64,000 nucleotides of DNA, from positions 186,001 through 250,000 of the forward strand of contig NZ_NPDM01000002.1 in NCBI RefSeq assembly GCF_002812085.1, read 5' to 3'. Origin of the DNA: Leptospira levettii. Its GTDB lineage: Bacteria; Spirochaetota; Leptospiria; Leptospirales; Leptospiraceae. The position numbers and the translations under genes were made by a program. The stretch's first letter is position 1. Every line of letters starts with the position of its first letter. Shown in pieces: positions 35,908 to 47,055 of the stretch. The notes beneath the pieces are model-generated. The model was not told where the DNA came from and did no database searches. It was given only the letters and a program-made list of their open reading frames with translations.

Positions 35908-37287
35908 TTAGTTTTCCATAACACCAGTAATTGTAAATCCATCGAGTAACATATAGGGAACAAAGGATGATTCTCCTATGAGTTCACCCTCTTTTGAAAT
36001 TGCTTCAATTTGGTTTAAAGCATCAAATGCATTACCTACAATTTGAACTTCGCGAACTGGGATTTTTTCTCCACCCTCTAAGAGATAACCACCTTTCACA
36101 ACTCCAGAAAAATCTCCCGATGCTCCATCTTTTGTGCCTGAGATTCGATTCACAAAAAGTGTTTTGCCTGGCAGTTTAAAAAACTCATCTTTGTTTGCAT
36201 TTCCTGGAGCAATTTGTAATTGTTTTGGCCCACAACCTGGTAGGCTTTGGGCACCTCCAGTCGCACATCCATTGGAAATGGGAAGTTTCGCTTTTTTAGC
36301 TTCATATGTATTATAAAAATAAGATTCGAGAACTCCTTCAGTTAAGACTTTTTTGAAAGAGGTAGGCATTCCTTCTCTGTCAAAACCAGTCGATCCCATA
36401 AAACCTTTGTTTGTTGGATCATCCCATATGGAGAGTAACGAAGAGGCAACTTTTTCACCAATTTTCCCTGCCATTTTTGATTTTCCTTTTCGTAAACTAG
36501 TTCCATTCAAGGATCCAATAAAAAGCCCTAGGAAAAAGGAATACACGGCATCTGGTGGGAGTAAAACTTTACCTTGGAATCCAGTTGTTGGTTTTGCATA
36601 CAAGGCTCCCATACATTTATCTCCGAAATTATGGAACGCCTTTTTCCAAAGTGACTGGAATTGGTCTTTTGTGAAACCACTTGCAGAATCATAGTCAAAA
36701 CTACCAACGAGATCTCCGTCCACACCCATCCCCATAACAGAAGCAGAAAGTTCAGCACCAAGTTCATGAGCCATCACTCCTTTAGAAGATACGATTAACT
36801 TATAACCTTTGCTAAGCGAAAAATCACCTGAGTCAATATTGATTTTATCATACAAATCATTTCGCCAACCTAGTGCTTCTTTGGCGTAGGAAACGAGGTC
36901 TTCAATCCCCATCGTATCAAGGGAACTATCATAGGTATCAAATTGGTTTGTGATTGGTCGTGTTTCTGGTAATACTAAATCCGGATCTGGAGTGGACTGG
37001 CTTTTTGCCAATTGATATGCTTCTTCGATCGATGTATACAAACTAGGAATGTGATTGGAAATGAGAAACCCTTGGTTTCCTTCATGGATCACGCGGATCC
37101 CAAACATATTTTCTTCTGTTGCTGTACAATTATTAAGATCGTTTTTTTCTAAACTTACATCCTCTGAATAACCATAACTGGAATAAATCTCTACTTGTTC
37201 GATTCCATTTGATTTTGCTTTCGAAATTAAATTGGTAAGTAAATCTTTCTGGTCGCTTAATCGTTTTTCTATCGCACCACGATCCAT
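35908..37287 (-). CDS. pmbA: PmbA/TldE-type metalloprotease subunit
   Basis: 459 residues. It matches the TldD/TldE family (early QVEIYSSYGYSEDVSLE, later GGYLLEGGEKIPVREVQIVGN, LPGCGPKQLQIAPGN) but lacks the HExxxH zinc motif, as expected for the PmbA/TldE partner. TldD/PmbA complexes degrade unfolded or modified peptides such as microcin precursors. Its start overlaps the tldD stop by one base (TAATG-type), indicating coupling. Confidence 0.92.
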   Translation of the reverse strand: MDRGAIEKRLSDQKDLLTNLISKAKSNGIEQVEIYSSYGYSEDVSLEKNDLNNCTATEENMFGIRVIHEGNQGFLISNHIPSLYTSIEEAYQLAKSQSTPDPDLVLPETRPITNQFDTYDSSLDTMGIEDLVSYAKEALGWRNDLYDKINIDSGDFSLSKGYKLIVSSKGVMAHELGAELSASVMGMGVDGDLVGSFDYDSASGFTKDQFQSLWKKAFHNFGDKCMGALYAKPTTGFQGKVLLPPDAVYSFFLGLFIGSLNGTSLRKGKSKMAGKIGEKVASSLLSIWDDPTNKGFMGSTGFDREGMPTSFKKVLTEGVLESYFYNTYEAKKAKLPISNGCATGGAQSLPGCGPKQLQIAPGNANKDEFFKLPGKTLFVNRISGTKDGASGDFSGVVKGGYLLEGGEKIPVREVQIVGNAFDALNQIEAISKEGELIGESSFVPYMLLDGFTITGVMEN

Positions 37288-38675
37288 TATTTACCACCTA
37301 ATAAAACTTTTGTGCGAACATACGGTCCACCGGCATCAACTTTCGCAGGTTGTCCTTTCCCACAATGGCCCGATCCCAAATCCCATTTAAATTCTTTGGA
37401 AACCATGTCTACATTTTGTAAAACATCAAAGGCAAGACCAGAAACAGTTACCCCTTTCAGCAAATTGGTGATTTTTCCATTTTGGATTCGATACGCTTTT
37501 TGTACGGCAAACATAAACTCACCAGTCGCATCCGCTTGGCCGTTTTTAGCTCCATCCAGATAATACCCATCTTTGGTATTAGCAATCATCTCTTCTAAAC
37601 TAGAATCACCAGGGAGTAAAAATGTATTTCGCATTCGAATGAGAGGAACATCTCCATATTCCCAAGCTCTCGCAGAACCAGTAGGTGCAACTCCAAATCG
37701 TTCCGCAGTCTCACGGTTATGGAGGTAAGAGGAAAGAATTCCATTTTTGATGATGACTGTATTTGTTGGTATCACACCTTCGTCATCCACAGGGATGGTA
37801 CCACCAGCCCCTTCATAAAATTCGGAAGCTCCCGAATCGCATAACGTCACTAAGTCGGAACCAACACGGTGGCCAATTTTCCCTTGGGCAACAGAACCTG
37901 AGAGCACAAAATCGGCTTCAACGGTATGTCCAATCGCTTCATGGACAAGCAGTCCAACAATGGAAGGACTGAGAATGACTGTTGATAACCCACCCAGTGG
38001 AAGTTCGCTGGAAAGTAAATCCACAGCAGTTTTGCAGGCTTCTTCCGATATCTGAGAAGGGGATTGGCTTCGAAACAAACAATCCCAACCACCAGTGACA
38101 CCTATGGAATGGGAACCTGATTCCAATTTTCCATCATCTTTGGCAACAGCAGAAACTCGAAATTCTGGTCTTACCAAACTAAAAAAACTGTTTGCCCCAT
38201 CTGTTGTGACAATGGCTTTTTCTTCATAAATTTCTGAGTAACCACAACCAACTGACTGCAGTTTGTTGGAATGTCTCGTCGCTTCGTTTTGGATATCAAG
38301 AACCATTTTCAATTTTTCTTCCACAGAACGAGAACGAAAGTCTTCGATCCCTTTTCCAATAAAGTCACCAACCGCAAAATTTGCCTTTGGTAAATTTGGG
38401 ATTTTATCTTTGCGTAAGGCAGAAGAAAGCCTAGCTGCTTTTTTTGCGATTTGCATCGCGTTTTGGATAGAGGCCTTTGTGATTTCACTAGTAGAAGCAA
38501 AACCCCAAGTCCCTGATTCTAATACTCTGACACCAACCCCTGTACGTTTCCGTAAAGCAGTGGATTCCACACGCCCACGTTCTGCAAAAAAGGAACGACT
38601 TTCTTTGTGATGGTAACGTAACTCAACAAATCCAGATTCTTCTGACAAACATTCTTTTAAAAGGTCACGCATCAC
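37287..38675 (-). CDS. tldD: TldD metalloprotease
   Basis: 462 residues. The active-site motif HEAIGHTVEAD (HExxxH, near residue 248) carries the zinc ligands and catalytic Glu. N-terminal RKRTGVGVRVLESGTWGFAS and C-terminal KGVTVSGLAFDVLQNV are typical. TldD provides the catalytic subunit for PmbA/TldE, encoded immediately downstream with a 1-bp overlap. Nothing unusual in length or motif. Confidence 0.94.
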   Translation of the reverse strand: MMRDLLKECLSEESGFVELRYHHKESRSFFAERGRVESTALRKRTGVGVRVLESGTWGFASTSEITKASIQNAMQIAKKAARLSSALRKDKIPNLPKANFAVGDFIGKGIEDFRSRSVEEKLKMVLDIQNEATRHSNKLQSVGCGYSEIYEEKAIVTTDGANSFFSLVRPEFRVSAVAKDDGKLESGSHSIGVTGGWDCLFRSQSPSQISEEACKTAVDLLSSELPLGGLSTVILSPSIVGLLVHEAIGHTVEADFVLSGSVAQGKIGHRVGSDLVTLCDSGASEFYEGAGGTIPVDDEGVIPTNTVIIKNGILSSYLHNRETAERFGVAPTGSARAWEYGDVPLIRMRNTFLLPGDSSLEEMIANTKDGYYLDGAKNGQADATGEFMFAVQKAYRIQNGKITNLLKGVTVSGLAFDVLQNVDMVSKEFKWDLGSGHCGKGQPAKVDAGGPYVRTKVLLGGK

Positions 38676-38711
38676 AAACCATCCTAAGTTTTATTGTTTT
38701 ATTAAATGAGA

Positions 38712-39719
38712 TTAGATTTTGGAATCAAAAAAATCGAGAAGTATCTTCGGTAACCAACGTCCTTCTGGATTGTCAGGAGATGGATCGCTGATAAAACCAA
38801 CATGACCACCTTTCTCTGTGAGGACAGTTTGTAACATAGGGAATGACTTCCAACGAATTTCATGCCATACTTCAGAAGGCACAACAGGATCATCATCGGC
38901 ATGAACAATGAGCCCAGGGATTTTGATCCCAGGTAAATATTTTAAACTAGAACAAATATTGTAATATTCCAAAACATTCGTATAACCAGAGACTGGTGCA
39001 GTAAAAAAATCATCAAAGTCAAAAAAAGACTTACTACGTAGGACTTGTTCTTTTCGTTTCTCCGTAATGTCGTAAATTCCACTGGAAACCTTTTCTTTCA
39101 TTGTTTCCAAAAAATGATCTCTGTAAAAATTCCCTGCACGAGAATCGATAAAATCACAACTACGTTTTAAGTCTAGAGGAGGGGATGTAGCCGTAAATGC
39201 TTTTGCATAATGTTCTCTCTTTTCCCCAAAAAACTTTAATACCATATTGGCTGATAAGGAAAAACCGGAAACCAAAATGGATCTCGAAAAATGTTTATAA
39301 ATATATTTTAATACTACGTCGATATCTTCCGACTGACCAGCATTATATGGTTTTCTTGCAAGGCCTAAACCTCTTCCACAATTCCGAAGGTTCATACGAA
39401 TCACCCCATAACCTCGGTTTAAGGCTTCTTTCCCAACACTTACCATATAATGGGATTCGGAACTTCCTTCCATTCCATGTACGAGCATGATGTAGGAACC
39501 ATTCCAAGGGGAAGATTGTTTACGAATTTTGGAAAGAGGGGGATTGTGTTCGAGCCAAAGTATATCCCCAGACCCATCGTTTGTGGGAATGAGGATACTT
39601 TCTGAATAATACTCATCCTCCAGTGCATTGTCTGGAGGAAACAGTACATTGTAGACAGTTTGAAGGTGACGACCTTCTAAAAATCTTCTAGGTTTAAACT
39701 CTTTGTTAGACGACGTCAA
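38712..39719 (-). CDS. YheT/EMB8-like alpha/beta hydrolase
   Basis: 335 residues. Triad positions seen: nucleophile elbow [14 protein letters not shown] (Ser), acid in [12 protein letters not shown] (Asp) and His in [12 protein letters not shown]-terminal [15 protein letters not shown] is the hallmark of the YheT (AB-hydrolase 4) group, esterases of unclear substrate. It overlaps the end of clpP by 14 bp and continues the same minus-strand run. Confidence 0.9.
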   Translation of the reverse strand: MTSSNKEFKPRRFLEGRHLQTVYNVLFPPDNALEDEYYSESILIPTNDGSGDILWLEHNPPLSKIRKQSSPWNGSYIMLVHGMEGSSESHYMVSVGKEALNRGYGVIRMNLRNCGRGLGLARKPYNAGQSEDIDVVLKYIYKHFSRSILVSGFSLSANMVLKFFGEKREHYAKAFTATSPPLDLKRSCDFIDSRAGNFYRDHFLETMKEKVSSGIYDITEKRKEQVLRSKSFFDFDDFFTAPVSGYTNVLEYYNICSSLKYLPGIKIPGLIVHADDDPVVPSEVWHEIRWKSFPMLQTVLTEKGGHVGFISDPSPDNPEGRWLPKILLDFFDSKI

Positions 39720-40314
39720 TTGTGTTTACGATTTTATCAACGATGCCATAAGCAAGTGCTTGTTCTGCATCCATATAATAATCGCGATCAGTGTCTTCCA
39801 CCAATTGTTCGTAGGATTTTCCACAAGCTTCTGCTAACATCTGATTGAGTTTTTCTTTGGTTTTGACTATGTCCTGTGCATGGATGAGTAAATCCGTTGC
39901 AGGTGCTTGGATTTGCCCACCAATCGATGGTTGGTGGATCATCACACGACCATTCGGCCATATGTAACGATTTCCTTTTTTCCCACCAATGAGTAAGATG
40001 GAACCCATGGACGCAGCCATACCCATACATACTGTGTGCACTGGAGAGGAAATCATTTGCATCGTGTCATACACGACGAGTCCCGAGGTGACAACACCAC
40101 CAGGGCTATTGATATAAAATGTAATTGGTTTTCCAGGATCAACCATCTCTAAATACATGAGTTTGGCTGTCAGTTCCTTGGACGATTCGTCAGTCACAGG
40201 ACCCCAGAGAAAGATTTTCCGTTTTTCCAGGAACTTCTTTCCCATGTTTTTGTCGCTAATGAGATCTTGGATGGTTTCGGTGATTTCTTTTTCTGGTGTT
40301 TCTTCTTCTGGCAT
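39706..40314 (-). CDS. clpP: ATP-dependent Clp protease proteolytic subunit
   Basis: 202 residues. Catalytic triad visible: Ser102 (MGMAASMGS), His127 (VMIHQPS) and Asp174 (VEDTDRDYY). The conserved FYINSPGG strand is present. N-terminal ~12 residues are Glu rich, which differs from the common propeptide. ClpP forms a tetradecamer with ClpA/ClpX. It is not followed by clpX here but by a YheT hydrolase (14-bp overlap), typical of a second clpP copy. Confidence 0.94.
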   Translation of the reverse strand: MPEEETPEKEITETIQDLISDKNMGKKFLEKRKIFLWGPVTDESSKELTAKLMYLEMVDPGKPITFYINSPGGVVTSGLVVYDTMQMISSPVHTVCMGMAASMGSILLIGGKKGNRYIWPNGRVMIHQPSIGGQIQAPATDLLIHAQDIVKTKEKLNQMLAEACGKSYEQLVEDTDRDYYMDAEQALAYGIVDKIVNTIDVV

Positions 40315-40315
40315 A

Positions 40316-40780
40316 TTAGTTCAGTCTTTTCTGGTTAGACGTATGAGGCAAGCGTTTCAGCTTGTAGTACACACCTAGAATCAGGAAAACACTGAAAGAA
40401 ATAAAAAAGAATCGTAATAAAAACAGAGGTGGTTCTTTCCACTCTCCACCTAAACCTGCTTCTCGGATGGATGTAGGAAGAGCTTTTGGTTTGGCACCAG
40501 TTTTCTCTGGAAATTCTTCAAATTTTAGCACATGTGCCGTTTCTGAAAGTAAGTAGTACTTTCGGGCTTCTTGTTCCAAGGCATAGGCATCATTTTTGAG
40601 TAACCTTTCCTTTTCTTCAAGCCCTTGGTTTTCTACCTCAAGCCTCTCCACCTCTGCATTGAGATTCATGAGTTCCTTTTCTAAACGCATACGTTCTGCA
40701 ACCCCCGACTCGGACAAAAGTCCGAGGTAGAGACAAGCACAAACATAGGTTAAGAGAAGAGAGGCTTTGGTTGCTGTCAT
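40316..40780 (-). CDS. FtsB/DivIC-like septum protein with an extra C-terminal membrane helix
   Basis: 154 residues. N-terminal helix (about 7-24, [15 protein letters not shown]), a coiled coil (about 30-75, [20 protein letters not shown]), then the ARKYYLL motif typical of FtsB/DivIC. Unlike ordinary ~100-residue FtsB, it continues with a linker and a second membrane segment (about 120-140, [20 protein letters not shown]), placing the C-terminus on the cytoplasmic side. Position between eno and clpP fits: eno-ftsB is a common neighbourhood. 1-bp gap to eno. Confidence 0.8.
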   Translation of the reverse strand: MTATKASLLLTYVCACLYLGLLSESGVAERMRLEKELMNLNAEVERLEVENQGLEEKERLLKNDAYALEQEARKYYLLSETAHVLKFEEFPEKTGAKPKALPTSIREAGLGGEWKEPPLFLLRFFFISFSVFLILGVYYKLKRLPHTSNQKRLN

Positions 40781-40781
40781 T

Positions 40782-42098
<1,317 letters not shown>

Positions 42099-42205
42099 CT
42101 AAGGGATAATTTCCTTCCAGTCTTAGGAATTTTAAGCCTCTGACAATAAACTTTTTCGACAAAGAGCCTCGTTCCAGGAAAATGACTTAAAAAGAAGAGG
42201 GAACC

Positions 42206-44011
42206 GTGAACGAACGCCAAAAATTCACCCGCAATTTTTCCATCATCGCCCATGTCGACCATGGAAAGTCCACTCTGGCGGATCGTTTGCTTGAGATTGG
42301 TCTTGTCACAGACCAACGTACCAAAAAAGACCAAATCCTCGATTCCATGGACATCGAAAGGGAACGTGGGATCACGATCAAAGCAAACAATGCTTCTTTC
42401 GATTACCATGCCAAAGACGGAAACATCTACCACCTGAATTTAATTGATACCCCAGGCCACGTTGACTTTACGTACGAAGTGTCCCGTTCTCTCGCTGCTT
42501 GCGAAGGAGTTCTTCTCATCGTAGATGCAAGCCAAGGAGTCGAAGCACAAACTCTTGCTAACTTATACCTTGCGATGGAACTAGACCTTCGCATCATCCC
42601 TGTCATCAATAAAATTGATCTCCCCTCTGCAGACATTGATAAATGTAAATTGATGATCGAAGAGTCTCTTGGACTAAACCCAGAAGAGGCAATTCCAATA
42701 TCAGCAAAAACTGGGCTAAATGTCCAAGAAGTACTCGAAGCCATCTGTTACCTACTTCCACCACCAGTTGGGGATGTAGATGCACCACTCAAAGCACTCA
42801 TCTATGATTCCTTCTTCGATACCTATATGGGTGTTGTCGCAAAAGTTCGGTTATACGATGGAAAACTTCGTAAAGGGGAAGTAATCCACATGATGAACAT
42901 TGGTCGCCAGTTTACCGTGACAGAAGTGGGAATAAACCGCCTCTCCATGGTGGCTTGCGAAGAACTCCAAGCGGGGGATGTGGGATATGTGGTTGCTGGT
43001 ATGAAAAAGATGGGAGATGCCAAAACAGGAGATACCATCACTCATGCCAATCGCCAAACAGCAGAAGACGTAAAAGGGTTTAAAGACGCAAAACCAATGG
43101 TATTTGCAGGTCTATTTCCTATCAACGGGGAAGACTTTGATGCTCTTGTGGATGCAATCGAGAAACTAAAGTTAAATGACTCTGCTCTTACCTTTGAAAG
43201 GGAAAATTCTGCAGCCCTAGGGTTTGGATTTCGAGTAGGGTATCTTGGACTCCTTCATATGGAGATCGTACAAGAACGGTTAGAAAGAGAATTTAACCTA
43301 GCCCTCATCACAACAGCTCCATCGGTAAAATTTCGCATTACAACAACCAAAGATGATGTGATCGAAGTAGACAACCCAAGTAAATGGCCTGACCCCATAT
43401 TAATTGGAAAATCCGAAGAACCTTTTGTCAAAGCAACGATCATTGCCCCAGAATCGTACGTCGGAAATATCATGTCTCTTGTGATCGAAAAACGGGGGAT
43501 CCATCTGGATACTGTCTATTTATCAAAAGACAAATTGCAGTTAACGTACGAACTTCCCTTGGCAGAGCTTATTTTCGAATTTTATGACAAGTTAAAATCC
43601 TACACCAAAGGGTATGCCTCTCTTGATTACGAAGAAGTGGGTTACCGTGATTCGAAACTAGTGCGAATGGACATCCTTGTAAATGGGGAACCAGTGGATG
43701 CACTGTCTTCCATCGTGCATAAGTCCAAAGCAGAAGAAAGGGGAAGGGTCATCATTGAAAAACTAAAGGACCTCATCCCAAGACACCAATTTATGATTCC
43801 CCTGCAAGCTGCCATAGGATCCAAAGTGGTAGCGCGGGAAAGTATCTCTGCCCTTCGCAAAAACGTAACCGCAAAATGTTATGGAGGAGATATTTCTCGT
43901 AAGAAAAAGCTCCTAGAAAAACAGAAAGAAGGAAAGAAGAGGATGAAACAGATTGGAAACGTGGAAATCCCACAAGAAGCCTTTTTATCCATTCTCAAAA
44001 CAGGGGACTAA
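42206..44011 (+). CDS. lepA: Elongation factor 4 (LepA)
   Basis: 601 residues from a GTG preceded by GAGGGAACC. GTPase motifs: AHVDHGKST (G1), DTPGHVDF (G3), NKIDLPSAD (G4). The LepA-specific C-terminal domain (about 485-590, with [19 protein letters not shown]) is complete. LepA acts on translating ribosomes during stress and initiation. Divergent from eno. Confidence 0.97.
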   Translation: MNERQKFTRNFSIIAHVDHGKSTLADRLLEIGLVTDQRTKKDQILDSMDIERERGITIKANNASFDYHAKDGNIYHLNLIDTPGHVDFTYEVSRSLAACEGVLLIVDASQGVEAQTLANLYLAMELDLRIIPVINKIDLPSADIDKCKLMIEESLGLNPEEAIPISAKTGLNVQEVLEAICYLLPPPVGDVDAPLKALIYDSFFDTYMGVVAKVRLYDGKLRKGEVIHMMNIGRQFTVTEVGINRLSMVACEELQAGDVGYVVAGMKKMGDAKTGDTITHANRQTAEDVKGFKDAKPMVFAGLFPINGEDFDALVDAIEKLKLNDSALTFERENSAALGFGFRVGYLGLLHMEIVQERLEREFNLALITTAPSVKFRITTTKDDVIEVDNPSKWPDPILIGKSEEPFVKATIIAPESYVGNIMSLVIEKRGIHLDTVYLSKDKLQLTYELPLAELIFEFYDKLKSYTKGYASLDYEEVGYRDSKLVRMDILVNGEPVDALSSIVHKSKAEERGRVIIEKLKDLIPRHQFMIPLQAAIGSKVVARESISALRKNVTAKCYGGDISRKKKLLEKQKEGKKRMKQIGNVEIPQEAFLSILKTGD

Positions 44012-44020
44012 ACGATTCAA

Positions 44021-44115
44021 TTGTGCCTAAATAGAATTCAGGCACAAAAAAAGATTTCTGATTCTCCAAAGATAAAACTCCCGAAACTTTTTTTTCGCCT
44101 AACGAAACTTTTTTG
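44021..44115. repeat. Hairpin and tandem CGAAACTTTTTT repeat after lepA
   Basis: TTGTGCCT (44021-44028) pairs with AGGCACAA (44040-44047), an 8-bp stem with an 11-nt loop 10 bp after the lepA stop. It is followed by A, not T, so is a poor terminator on the plus strand. CGAAACTTTTTT occurs twice (44082 and 44103), 21 bp apart, about two helical turns, just before the next gene. Function unknown. Confidence 0.4.
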
Positions 44116-44150
44116 ATCATAATAGAGGAGTAGAGTTACATTCAAAATTG

Positions 44151-45152
44151 ATGTTTCACCATGGTAATCCTGATCTTCCCATACGAATGACAAAATTCGC
44201 CGATTTTACGATGGTAAGAGATGACCTGCTTCCTTTTGGATTTGGGACCAAGTGGCGGAAAGTTTCGGGAATCGTTCGTGATGCTAACAAAAATGGTATC
44301 AAACGGATTCTCCTTTGGGGTGCAGTCCATGGAAATTACTTAGCAAGTTTTACTTCAATCTTAAGATTCTCAGGTTTTTTTGTCGAAACCATCGCATACA
44401 CTAAAAATCCGAATCTAAAAACATACAACGAACGTTTGGTGAGAAATCACTCTCACAGGTTCCAATGTTATGCGAACCGCTCTCTTGCCTTGGAAGCATT
44501 TCAAGAAAGGAGCCAATCCTTTGATGGACTCAGTTTACCTGAATTTGGAATCAACCCTAGTCAAATTGTTGGTCTTTCCCAATTTTGGCAGGATCTGGAG
44601 AATCGAATCTTCTTGGACCTTGGAGATCGAAAAATGACGAACTCGTCACAAACAATAAACGCAATCCTACAAATGGAAATTGGATCTGGAGTGAGTTTTT
44701 TATCTGCCAATGATCATTTTCACCAATCTTCCATCCAAATCCAAGCGGTGATGGTTGGTGAATCCAAAACAACATGGTTAAACAAAACAAAAGAATTACA
44801 GAAACATCTTGGGTTAAAACATTTACCTGTTAGAGAAGAGAACTTGATTGAAATTACAAGTAACGATGCTCCTCTCCCCGAAGCCATCGATGTCCTGAAT
44901 CGAAACACCGAAAAGAAACAAACAATTCGGTTTGGAAAACAAAATCCTATGTTAGAAACTTGGATCCAAGAGTTTTACAAAAGAAACCAAGTCCTTTTGG
45001 AACCCATTTATAGTGCCAAATCCGTTCACCAAATCTTGACAATGGGAAAACGATCCAAAAAAGAAAATCTAGAACCACCATTGTATTACCTACACCAAGG
45101 AGGACAGATACAACACCTTGATTTAGTACTCTCGAGGCAAACTCCTTCATGA
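44151..45152 (+). CDS. Divergent PLP-dependent enzyme of the ACC deaminase/D-cysteine desulfhydrase family
   Basis: 333 residues from ATG 44151 (TTG 44148 alternative; GAGGAG is 20 bp upstream, too far to decide). The family's N-terminal pattern is visible in altered form: RDDLLPFGFGTKWRKVS, where the Lys of TKWRK aligns with the PLP lysine of GGNKxRK, then ILLWGAVHGNYLASF in place of GGxQSNH. A phosphate-loop-like EIGSGVSFLSA lies in the middle and LEPIYSAKSVHQIL plus LYYLHQGG at the end match the family tail. Substrate unknown; several core motifs deviate. It overlaps the glycosyltransferase gene by 4 bp. Confidence 0.75.
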   Translation: MFHHGNPDLPIRMTKFADFTMVRDDLLPFGFGTKWRKVSGIVRDANKNGIKRILLWGAVHGNYLASFTSILRFSGFFVETIAYTKNPNLKTYNERLVRNHSHRFQCYANRSLALEAFQERSQSFDGLSLPEFGINPSQIVGLSQFWQDLENRIFLDLGDRKMTNSSQTINAILQMEIGSGVSFLSANDHFHQSSIQIQAVMVGESKTTWLNKTKELQKHLGLKHLPVREENLIEITSNDAPLPEAIDVLNRNTEKKQTIRFGKQNPMLETWIQEFYKRNQVLLEPIYSAKSVHQILTMGKRSKKENLEPPLYYLHQGGQIQHLDLVLSRQTPS

Positions 45153-46132
45153 GCTCAAAAACTCCACTCATATCAATCGTAATACCAACATATAACAGAC
45201 AACATCTGATAGAGCGTGCGGTCCAATCTGTTTTCAGACAAACTTATCCTCATTGGGAGCTCCATATCATCGATGATGGCTCAACAGACAATACTTGGTC
45301 CTTTCTTTTGGCAAACCTTCCCAGTTGGAAACGACAAATCCAATCCTTCGGTCGGAACAATAAGTCAATCCAGATCCACCAAACAGAACATAGGGGAGTG
45401 AGTCATGCACGTAATTTTGGGATTGGAAAATCAGTGGGCGAGTGGATCTCTTTGTTAGATTCCGATGATGAGTGGTATCCAGAAAAACTAACCAAACAAA
45501 TCGAATTCCATCATGAACACCCAGAAATTCTGTTTTCCCAGACCAAGGAAGTTTGGAACAAAAAAGGGAATCTCCTCGAACCAAAGGGAAAGTATCAAAA
45601 ACGTTCAGGTAATTTTCTAAAAGAATCCTTAGAAATTTGTATGGTCACTTGTTCTAGTTTTATGGCACACAAAAAAACATGGGAGTCAGTGGGAAACTTT
45701 CGAGAGGAAATGAAAACCTGTGAGGACTATGATCTATGGAATCGAATCCTCTTAAAACAGTATCCAATTGGCCTATTAGCAGAAAATCTGCTCGTTCGGT
45801 ATGGTGGCCATGAAGACCAACTTTCAAATCAGTTCCAAGCAGTGGAACGATTTCGACTCTACTCTTTATTATCAACGAGAAACGAACAAATCTCAAATGG
45901 GGAATCCATCCAAAACAGAAATCACCTTTCGGAAGAGAATCAAAGTTTCCACGGAAATTCACGAATTTTACTTAAGGAAGCTATCTTGGAACGGATGGAT
46001 ACTTTGGTCCAAGGAAGGAAAAAACGAGGAAAAGACGTTCAATTTTTAACCCATTTCCAATCACTCTTTTTGAAAGATGAACCCATTCCCCAAAAGGATT
46101 TGTTGACTTTGTTAGATGACTCCTTATTCTAA
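45149..46132 (+). CDS. Family 2 glycosyltransferase
   Basis: 327 residues. GT-A fold signature SIVIPTYNRQHLIERAVQSV, IIDDGSTDNTW and metal-binding LLDSDDEWYPEKL. The C-terminal ~110 residues are helical and unusual in composition. Likely adds sugars to an envelope polysaccharide or lipid. ATG overlaps the stop of the PLP enzyme (ATGA), so they are coupled. Confidence 0.92.
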   Translation: MSSKTPLISIVIPTYNRQHLIERAVQSVFRQTYPHWELHIIDDGSTDNTWSFLLANLPSWKRQIQSFGRNNKSIQIHQTEHRGVSHARNFGIGKSVGEWISLLDSDDEWYPEKLTKQIEFHHEHPEILFSQTKEVWNKKGNLLEPKGKYQKRSGNFLKESLEICMVTCSSFMAHKKTWESVGNFREEMKTCEDYDLWNRILLKQYPIGLLAENLLVRYGGHEDQLSNQFQAVERFRLYSLLSTRNEQISNGESIQNRNHLSEENQSFHGNSRILLKEAILERMDTLVQGRKKRGKDVQFLTHFQSLFLKDEPIPQKDLLTLLDDSLF

Positions 46133-46153
46133 TCGATACGAATTGAGGCCTCT

Positions 46154-46987
46154 ATGAAACAACGTCTGGTATTATTAGTTATTTTTTTCACCTTTACGCT
46201 GATTGTCCCGATCCATTCCGAACCAAACCCTCCTTATGACATTCGGTTTCGGGTTTCCGTTAATAATGTTCCCTTTCCAACAGAGACCAATCCTTATTAC
46301 CTAAGCCATATTTTGGAGATGCGGATATTCCGACATTTAAAGTTGGATCTTTCACCAAGTGAAATTGAATCCATGGTGGATTTTATGATCACCCATGCTT
46401 CCAAAGATTACCCAAATCAAATTTATTTGCCTGGGTTTGAGAAAGATGCAGATCTTATCATTGGATTTCGTTACATCGAAAAAGAAGGAGGAGAATTACT
46501 TTTCTTAGTTGTCACCAATTTTAACGTAGAGACTAACAAAATTGATACTAGCGATTTCCAAAAACAATTGGCTACTATTTGCCATGTAAAGTCTAATCGA
46601 TTTGTTTATTTTGAGGATTTGTATTCGGATAAAAAAGAAGCAGAATACAAGGAAGAAGGTAAACTACTTAGTTTAGCTAATTTGTATTTAATGGACGAAG
46701 ATCCAAATAACGACCATTTAGTGGAGCCTTTACTCGATAAAATCCTTAAAGATGAAACAAAACATCCTTTAGAAAAATTTTATGCGTTTTTAACAAAAGG
46801 ACAACATGCATTGATCCAACGTAATTTTGTTGTAGCTGAAGACATCAAATCAAAGTCATCAACATATCTTACTTCTCTGAAAGGAGAAGACAAAGAACGT
46901 GCAGAATATATCCTAAAATTGTTTTCAAAAGAATTGGAAACAATGAAAGTATTTCAAAAAACAAATAATAAACTTTTCAAAGTTTAA
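46154..46987 (+). CDS. Secreted hypothetical protein
   Basis: 277 residues with a cleavable signal peptide (about 1-22, VLLVIFFTFTLIVPIHS). The mature protein is mixed alpha/beta in the first half and helical in the second half (about 160-275), with no Cys lipobox and no recognised domain. GAGG lies before the ATG. It is third in the PLP enzyme - glycosyltransferase run and ends 11 bp before a strong terminator. Confidence 0.7.
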   Translation: MKQRLVLLVIFFTFTLIVPIHSEPNPPYDIRFRVSVNNVPFPTETNPYYLSHILEMRIFRHLKLDLSPSEIESMVDFMITHASKDYPNQIYLPGFEKDADLIIGFRYIEKEGGELLFLVVTNFNVETNKIDTSDFQKQLATICHVKSNRFVYFEDLYSDKKEAEYKEEGKLLSLANLYLMDEDPNNDHLVEPLLDKILKDETKHPLEKFYAFLTKGQHALIQRNFVVAEDIKSKSSTYLTSLKGEDKERAEYILKLFSKELETMKVFQKTNNKLFKV

Positions 46988-46998
46988 ATTTTGGCATA

Positions 46999-47030
46999 AA
47001 AAAACCCGGGGATTGATTTCCGGGTTTTTT
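46999..47030. terminator. Bidirectional rho-independent terminator
   Basis: AAAAAACCCGG (46999-47009) and CCGGGTTTTTT (47020-47030) form a GC-rich stem with A/T flanks on both sides. It separates the plus-strand secreted-protein gene from the convergent minus-strand sdhB and can serve both. Confidence 0.9.
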
Positions 47031-47055
47031 CCTTTTAGAGAAATATTCCAGTGAC

